A stretch of 8,838 nt of DNA from an uncultured Thermoleophilia bacterium (GTDB taxonomy: Bacteria; Actinomycetota; Thermoleophilia; Gaiellales; F1-60-MAGs149): positions 1 to 8,838 of the forward strand of contig CADCWC010000161.1 in NCBI GenBank assembly GCA_902806305.1. Reading direction: 5' to 3'. Made by a program: the position numbers and the translations under genes. Within the stretch, counting starts at the first letter, position 1, and each line of letters begins with the position of its first letter. Below, piece by piece: positions 5,689 through 8,838 of this stretch. The notes beneath the pieces were generated by a model. That model saw only the letters and a list, made by a program, of their open reading frames with translations. It made no database searches and was not told the DNA's origin.

Positions 5689-6716
5689 GCCACCGCCTCA
5701 CGGGCCATGTCGATCCGCGGCAGCGTGATCGCGGCGACGAGCTGATCGAGGATGGCGTCGGCGCCGACCTCCTCGGCCAGGGCCTGGTAGGTGAGCACGA
5801 GACGGTGACGGAGGACGTCCTTCGCCAGGGCCAGCACGTCCTGGGGCAGCACGTACTCACGGCCGCGGATCAGCGCGAGCGCCCGCGCACCGTGGACGAG
5901 GTTGATCGAGCCGCGCGGGCTGGCCCCGAAGCCGATGTACGGCTTCAGCTGCGGCAGGCCGTGCGCACCCGGGTCGCGGGTGGCGGTGGTCAGCGCGACG
6001 GCGTAGGCGGCGACGACCGGGTCGACGTAGACGTTGCGGGTCGCGCGCTGCAGCGCCTTCAGGTCGTCGACGGTCATCACCTGGCGCACCGCGGGCGGCG
6101 CGCTCAGCGAGCGGTGCACGACGGTCAGCTCCTCGTCGTGCCGCGGGTAGTCGACGACCACCTTCAGCATGAAGCGGTCGACCTGCGCCTCGGGCAGCGG
6201 GTAGGTGCCCTCGGACTCGATCGGGTTCTGCGTGGCCATGACCAGGAACGGGTCGGGCACCGCGTGTGACGCGGTGCCGATCGTGACCTGTCGCTCCTGC
6301 ATGACCTCGAGCAGCGCCGACTGGACCTTGGCGGGCGCACGGTTGATCTCGTCCGCGAGCAGGAAGTTGCAGAACACCGGGCCGAGCTCCGTGTCGAAGG
6401 AGCCGTCCCGCGTGCTCGTGGCCGGGCGGTAGATCCGCGTGCCGACGAGGTCGGACGGCACCAGGTCGGGCGTGAACTGGATCCGCCCGAAGGTCCCGCC
6501 GAGGACGTCCGAGACCGTGCGGATGGTCAGGGTCTTGGCCAGCCCGGGCACGCCCTCGATCAGCAGGTGGCCGCCCGAGAGCAGGCAGACCAACACCCGC
6601 TCGAGCGCCTGGTCCTGGCCCGCGATCACGCGCTTGATCTCGAACAGGGCGGCCTCGAGGCGCTCCTGCACCTGGGCGACGCGTGGCGGGGCGGTGTCGG
6701 TCGGTCGGGATTCCAT
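5685..6716 (-). CDS. moxR: MoxR-family AAA+ ATPase
   Basis: 343 residues from the ATG at 6714-6716. An upstream in-frame ATG at 6750-6752 would add 12 residues but has no ribosome binding site, whereas the chosen start has GAGAGGA at 6727-6733. Residues counted from the longer form: Walker A GVPGLAKT (67-74), Walker B LLADEINR (131-138), sensor 1 ATQNP (173-177), the LPEAQVDRFM element with the arginine-finger region (186-195) and sensor 2 GASPRGS (276-282), followed by the C-terminal lid. All catalytic elements are intact. MoxR ATPases form hexameric rings that act as chaperones in maturing or remodelling protein complexes, often inserting cofactors, together with VWA partners. This is the first gene of the moxR-DUF58-VWA operon and is divergent from an OmpR-type response regulator, with about 150 bases of shared regulatory DNA. 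Confidence 0.95.
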   Translation of the reverse strand: MESRPTDTAPPRVAQVQERLEAALFEIKRVIAGQDQALERVLVCLLSGGHLLIEGVPGLAKTLTIRTVSDVLGGTFGRIQFTPDLVPSDLVGTRIYRPATSTRDGSFDTELGPVFCNFLLADEINRAPAKVQSALLEVMQERQVTIGTASHAVPDPFLVMATQNPIESEGTYPLPEAQVDRFMLKVVVDYPRHDEELTVVHRSLSAPPAVRQVMTVDDLKALQRATRNVYVDPVVAAYAVALTTATRDPGAHGLPQLKPYIGFGASPRGSINLVHGARALALIRGREYVLPQDVLALAKDVLRHRLVLTYQALAEEVGADAILDQLVAAITLPRIDMAREAVA

Positions 6717-6796
6717 GCGGACCTGGTCCTCTCGCTCGGGGAACGTCCTCATTGGACCGGGCCGGGCATAAAGCGGACCTAAACGGAGCCGCCGAC

Positions 6797-6838
6797 GGGC
6801 CGGTTCGTGAGCGAACCGTCACGACGTCGCGGGCCGGT
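6797..6838. promoter_or_regulatory. Candidate operator region shared by the moxR operon and the two-component genes
   Basis: A perfect 7-bp inverted repeat, CGGTTCG-TGAG-CGAACCG (6801-6818), lies roughly midway between the divergent moxR (start 6716) and response regulator (start 6867). The 8-mer GGGCCGGT is repeated directly at 6797-6804 and 6831-6838, 34 bases apart. The second copy lies where the -35 element of the regulator promoter would be, which is where an activating OmpR-family protein often binds. OmpR-family sites are usually direct repeats. The repeats are seen directly; the operator role is inference. Confidence 0.4.
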
Positions 6839-6854
6839 CACGCGCTCGCCGCCG

Positions 6855-6867
6855 TACCATGGGCGCA
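6855..6867 (+). promoter_or_regulatory. -10 element for a leaderless response-regulator transcript
   Basis: TACCAT (6855-6860) matches the -10 consensus TATAAT at four of six positions, including the key TA...T. It is followed by six bases (GGGCGC) and then the A of the ATG start at 6867, the distance at which transcription normally begins. No Shine-Dalgarno sequence precedes this ATG. Both facts point to a leaderless mRNA, common in actinobacteria. No good -35 hexamer is visible at 17-18 bases, which would fit an activator-dependent promoter. Confidence 0.5.
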
Positions 6868-7556
6868 TGCGGCTGCTGGTGGTCGAGGACGAGCACGACC
6901 TCGCAGACGCGATCGCCGAGGGCCTGCGGCAGGAGGGCTACGCGGTGGACGTGGCGTACGACGGCGAGACGGGGCGTCGGAAGGCGCTCGGCCGGCCCTA
7001 CGACCTCGTCTGCCTGGACCTGAGCCTCCCGCGGGTCGACGGCCGGGAGGTCCTGCGGGCGCTGCGCGACGCCGGGCGGGACGACGGCGCCGCGGCGCAG
7101 CGCGTCCTGGTCCTGACGGCGCGCGACGCGCTCGACGACCGCATCGCGGGTCTCGACGACGGCGCCGACGACTACCTCGTCAAGCCGTTCGAGTTCCGGG
7201 AGCTGACGGCGCGGATCCGCGCGCTGCTCCGGCGCCGCGCGGGGGCCGCGGGTGCCGTCGTCCGGGTCGGCGACCTCGCGCTGGACGACGCCCGGCACGT
7301 GGCGCGGCGCGCCGACGTCGACCTCGGCCTCACGCCGAAGGAGTTCGCCCTGCTCCGCTACCTGATGTCGCGGGCGGACGAGGTCATCTCCGAGGGGGAG
7401 CTCCTGCGTCACGTGTGGGACGAGAACGCGAACCCCTTCACCAACACGGTGCGGGTGACGGTCGGCACGCTCCGCCGCAAGCTCGGCCGCGACGGTGCCG
7501 ACCAGCCGCTCGAGACGGTCGTCGGCTCCGGCTACCGGTTGCGGAGCAGCGGATGA
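6867..7556 (+). CDS. OmpR-family two-component response regulator
   Basis: 229 residues. The receiver domain (1-122) has the acidic pocket Glu7-Asp8, phospho-acceptor Asp51 in LDLSLP, switch Thr84 in LVLTARD and Lys106 in DYLVKPFEF; all key residues are present. A short linker leads to an OmpR-type winged helix (about 131-226) with LTPKEFALLRYL (155-166), recognition-helix region NTVRVTVGTLRRKLG (193-207) and the wing ending VVGSGYRL (218-225). It should be phosphorylated by the adjacent kinase and bind direct-repeat DNA. The frame stays open upstream to 6807, but that extension has no matching receiver sequence; the MRLLVVEDE start at 6867 is standard for the family. It has no ribosome binding site and is probably leaderless. 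Its stop overlaps the kinase start by four bases. It is divergent from moxR and may regulate it. Confidence 0.95.
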   Translation: MRLLVVEDEHDLADAIAEGLRQEGYAVDVAYDGETGRRKALGRPYDLVCLDLSLPRVDGREVLRALRDAGRDDGAAAQRVLVLTARDALDDRIAGLDDGADDYLVKPFEFRELTARIRALLRRRAGAAGAVVRVGDLALDDARHVARRADVDLGLTPKEFALLRYLMSRADEVISEGELLRHVWDENANPFTNTVRVTVGTLRRKLGRDGADQPLETVVGSGYRLRSSG

Positions 7557-8800
7557 GGGTGCTGCCCGAGTGGAGCCGGTCGCTGCGCTTCCGCATCGCG
7601 CTGCTCACGGCCACGCTCCTGTTCGTCGCCTCCGCCCTCCTCATCGGCGGCGTCTACCTGGGGCTCTCCCGCAGCCTCGACCGTGAGCCGATCAGCGAGC
7701 GCGACTACGGCTACGCCCGCGTGCGGGGCGAGGGCGACACCGTCGAGTGGCGCAAGTACATCGACAGCCAGGCGTTCGAGCGCAAGGTCAACGCGCACAC
7801 CGCCGACACGCTGCGCGACGCCTCCCTCGGCGCGCTCGCCGTGCTGTTCCCGCTCAGCCTCGGGCTCGGCTGGCTCGTGGCGGGGCGGGCGCTCCGTCCG
7901 ATCGGGCGGATCACGGACGTGGCGCGCGACATCCAGGCCACGAGCCTCGAGCGCCGCATCGACCTCCAGGGTCCGGACGACGAGCTGCGCCGCCTCGCGG
8001 ACACCTTCGACGCGATGCTGGCCCGGATCGACGCGGCGTTCGCCGCCCAGCGGCGGTTCGTGGCCGACGCCTCGCACGAGCTGCGCAACCCGCTCGCGGT
8101 CATCAGGACGAACAACGACGTGTCGTCGGCCGACCCCGCCCTGAGCGTCGAGGGTGCCCGTCGGGCGGAGCGGATCTCGACCGCCGTCGGGCGGATGACG
8201 CGGCTCGTCGACGACCTGCTCGCGATGGCGCGGATGGAGGGCGCGAACGTCCGCCGCGAGACGCTCCGGCTCGCGGAGGTCGGCGCCCAGGCCGTCGAGG
8301 ACGTGTCGACGGTCGCCGCCGAGCGCTCGGTCACCGTCGTCGCGCCCCGCGGCGTCGCGCCGCCCGTGACCGGCGACCGGCTGAGCCTGCGGCGGGCGGT
8401 CGCGAACCTGCTCGACAACGCGGTGCGCCACGCGCCGCCCGGGTCGTCGGTGGACGTCGAGGTCGGTGGCCGCGACGGGTGGGCGTGGCTCGCCGTCCAC
8501 GACGACGGTCCCGGCATCCCGCCGGCCGAGCAGCCCCGCATCTTCAACCGTTTCTACCGCGTCGACCAGGCGCGTAGTCGCCTCGACGGCGGCAGCGGGC
8601 TCGGTCTCGCGATCGTGCGTCAGATTGCGGAGGGCCACGGCGGGTCGGTCCGCGTGGTGTCCACGCCGGGCGAGGGCGCGAGCTTCGTGCTGTGGGTCCC
8701 GACCCGGACCGGCGTCGCCGGTCCGCCGCCGGCCGACGATCCGGCCGCGTCGACCCGGGCGGCCGCCGCCGCCGAGCCGGCCCGCGCTCGCGGCACCTGA
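7553..8800 (+). CDS. Membrane sensor histidine kinase (HAMP, HisKA, HATPase_c)
   Basis: 415 residues. TM1 is about 13-38 and TM2 about 90-111, leaving a small extracytoplasmic sensor loop of some 50 residues. A HAMP linker follows (about 110-162), then the H-box DASHELRNPLAVIRTN (172-187) with phospho-acceptor His175, N-box NLLDNAVRHA (285-294), G1 box DDGPGIP (317-323), F-box IFNRFYR (330-336) and G2 box GGSGLGLAIV (346-355). All catalytic elements are present, so it should autophosphorylate and pass phosphate to Asp51 of the adjacent regulator. The last 30 residues are a Pro/Ala-rich tail beyond the ATPase domain, likely disordered. The ATG overlaps the regulator stop (ATGA), with GGAG at 7543-7546 as ribosome binding site; the pair is one operon. 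The signal sensed cannot be told from the short loop. Confidence 0.95.
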   Translation: MRVLPEWSRSLRFRIALLTATLLFVASALLIGGVYLGLSRSLDREPISERDYGYARVRGEGDTVEWRKYIDSQAFERKVNAHTADTLRDASLGALAVLFPLSLGLGWLVAGRALRPIGRITDVARDIQATSLERRIDLQGPDDELRRLADTFDAMLARIDAAFAAQRRFVADASHELRNPLAVIRTNNDVSSADPALSVEGARRAERISTAVGRMTRLVDDLLAMARMEGANVRRETLRLAEVGAQAVEDVSTVAAERSVTVVAPRGVAPPVTGDRLSLRRAVANLLDNAVRHAPPGSSVDVEVGGRDGWAWLAVHDDGPGIPPAEQPRIFNRFYRVDQARSRLDGGSGLGLAIVRQIAEGHGGSVRVVSTPGEGASFVLWVPTRTGVAGPPPADDPAASTRAAAAAEPARARGT

Positions 8801-8801
8801 C

Positions 8802-8813
8802 GGCCGCGCGGCC
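8802..8813. repeat. 12-bp palindrome just after the kinase stop codon
   Basis: GGCCGCGCGGCC is a perfect palindrome immediately after the TGA at 8798-8800. A minus-strand frame that is open from the right edge ends at 8814-8816, so the palindrome may lie between convergent genes and serve termination. It has no loop or U-tract and could be chance in DNA this rich in G and C. Confidence 0.3.
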
Positions 8814-8838
8814 TCACGTCCCGTCGCGGATCGCGCCC

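Noticed and set aside
3068..5728. An 886-codon open frame on the plus strand
   Set aside because: It overlaps four well-supported genes, is extremely rich in Arg, Gly, Ala and Pro, and shows no domain. It is an artefact of few stop codons in high-GC DNA.
6752..6757. TTGGAC as a -35 element for the response regulator
   Set aside because: No -10-like hexamer lies 16-19 bases downstream, and the better TACCAT is about 100 bases away.
7532..8638. A 368-codon minus-strand frame opposite the histidine kinase
   Set aside because: It mirrors a kinase with all catalytic boxes intact; the composition is typical of an antisense shadow.
1..8838. Mobile elements, CRISPR arrays, tRNA or rRNA genes, phage defence cassettes
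   Set aside because: No transposase or integrase motifs, regularly spaced repeats, tRNA-like cloverleaf or rRNA-like sequence was seen. The endonuclease I gene alone is not evidence of a defence system.

Overview
The window is very GC-rich, with G or C at most third codon positions and GTG as well as ATG starts. Together with the gene families present, this suggests a high-GC actinobacterium. A deep-branching lineage such as Thermoleophilia is possible, but I cannot prove the lineage from this sequence. The region reads as ordinary chromosome: densely coding, no rRNA, tRNA, CRISPR array, transposase or integrase, and no gene-free stretch above 300 bases. I list ten protein-coding genes, one of them cut by the left edge.

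Left half (1-3713). The 3' part of a winged-helix DNA-binding protein of the YcaQ/AlkZ-like family (HTH_42) comes first. It is followed by a small, probably exported, Arg/Phe-rich protein of unknown function (591-1070). Two minus-strand genes face it across a strong hairpin: a PhnB-like VOC-fold protein (2059-2538) and an endonuclease I family nuclease (1107-2075) whose start overlaps the end of the VOC gene, so they look co-translated. Divergent from these are an 85-residue orphan protein (2695-2952) and a metallo-beta-lactamase-fold-like protein whose metal-binding motif is largely lost (3045-3713). The latter has a plausible sigma-70-type promoter of its own.

Right half (3746-8800). A minus-strand operon with 4-base stop/start overlaps encodes a MoxR-type AAA+ ATPase, a DUF58 protein and a membrane-anchored VWA protein (BatA-like). 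This is the minimal core of the MoxR/Bat systems, in which the ATPase is thought to act with VWA partners on the maturation or quality control of envelope or metal-dependent complexes. Divergently transcribed from the same intergenic region is an OmpR-family response regulator followed, with another 4-base overlap, by its membrane sensor histidine kinase. The regulator has no ribosome binding site, and a TACCAT -10 element sits exactly where a leaderless transcript would require it. The shared intergenic region carries a perfect 7-bp inverted repeat and a repeated GGGCCGGT, so the two-component system may control itself and the MoxR operon. That link is inferred.

Convergent gene pairs are separated by GC-rich hairpins without U-tracts (1074-1099 and 3698-3739) that probably act as bidirectional terminators. 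I found no clear case for a wholly new system. The best leads are the two-component/MoxR pairing, the apparently non-secreted endonuclease I coupled to a VOC protein, the degenerate MBL-like protein and the Arg/Phe-rich exported protein.
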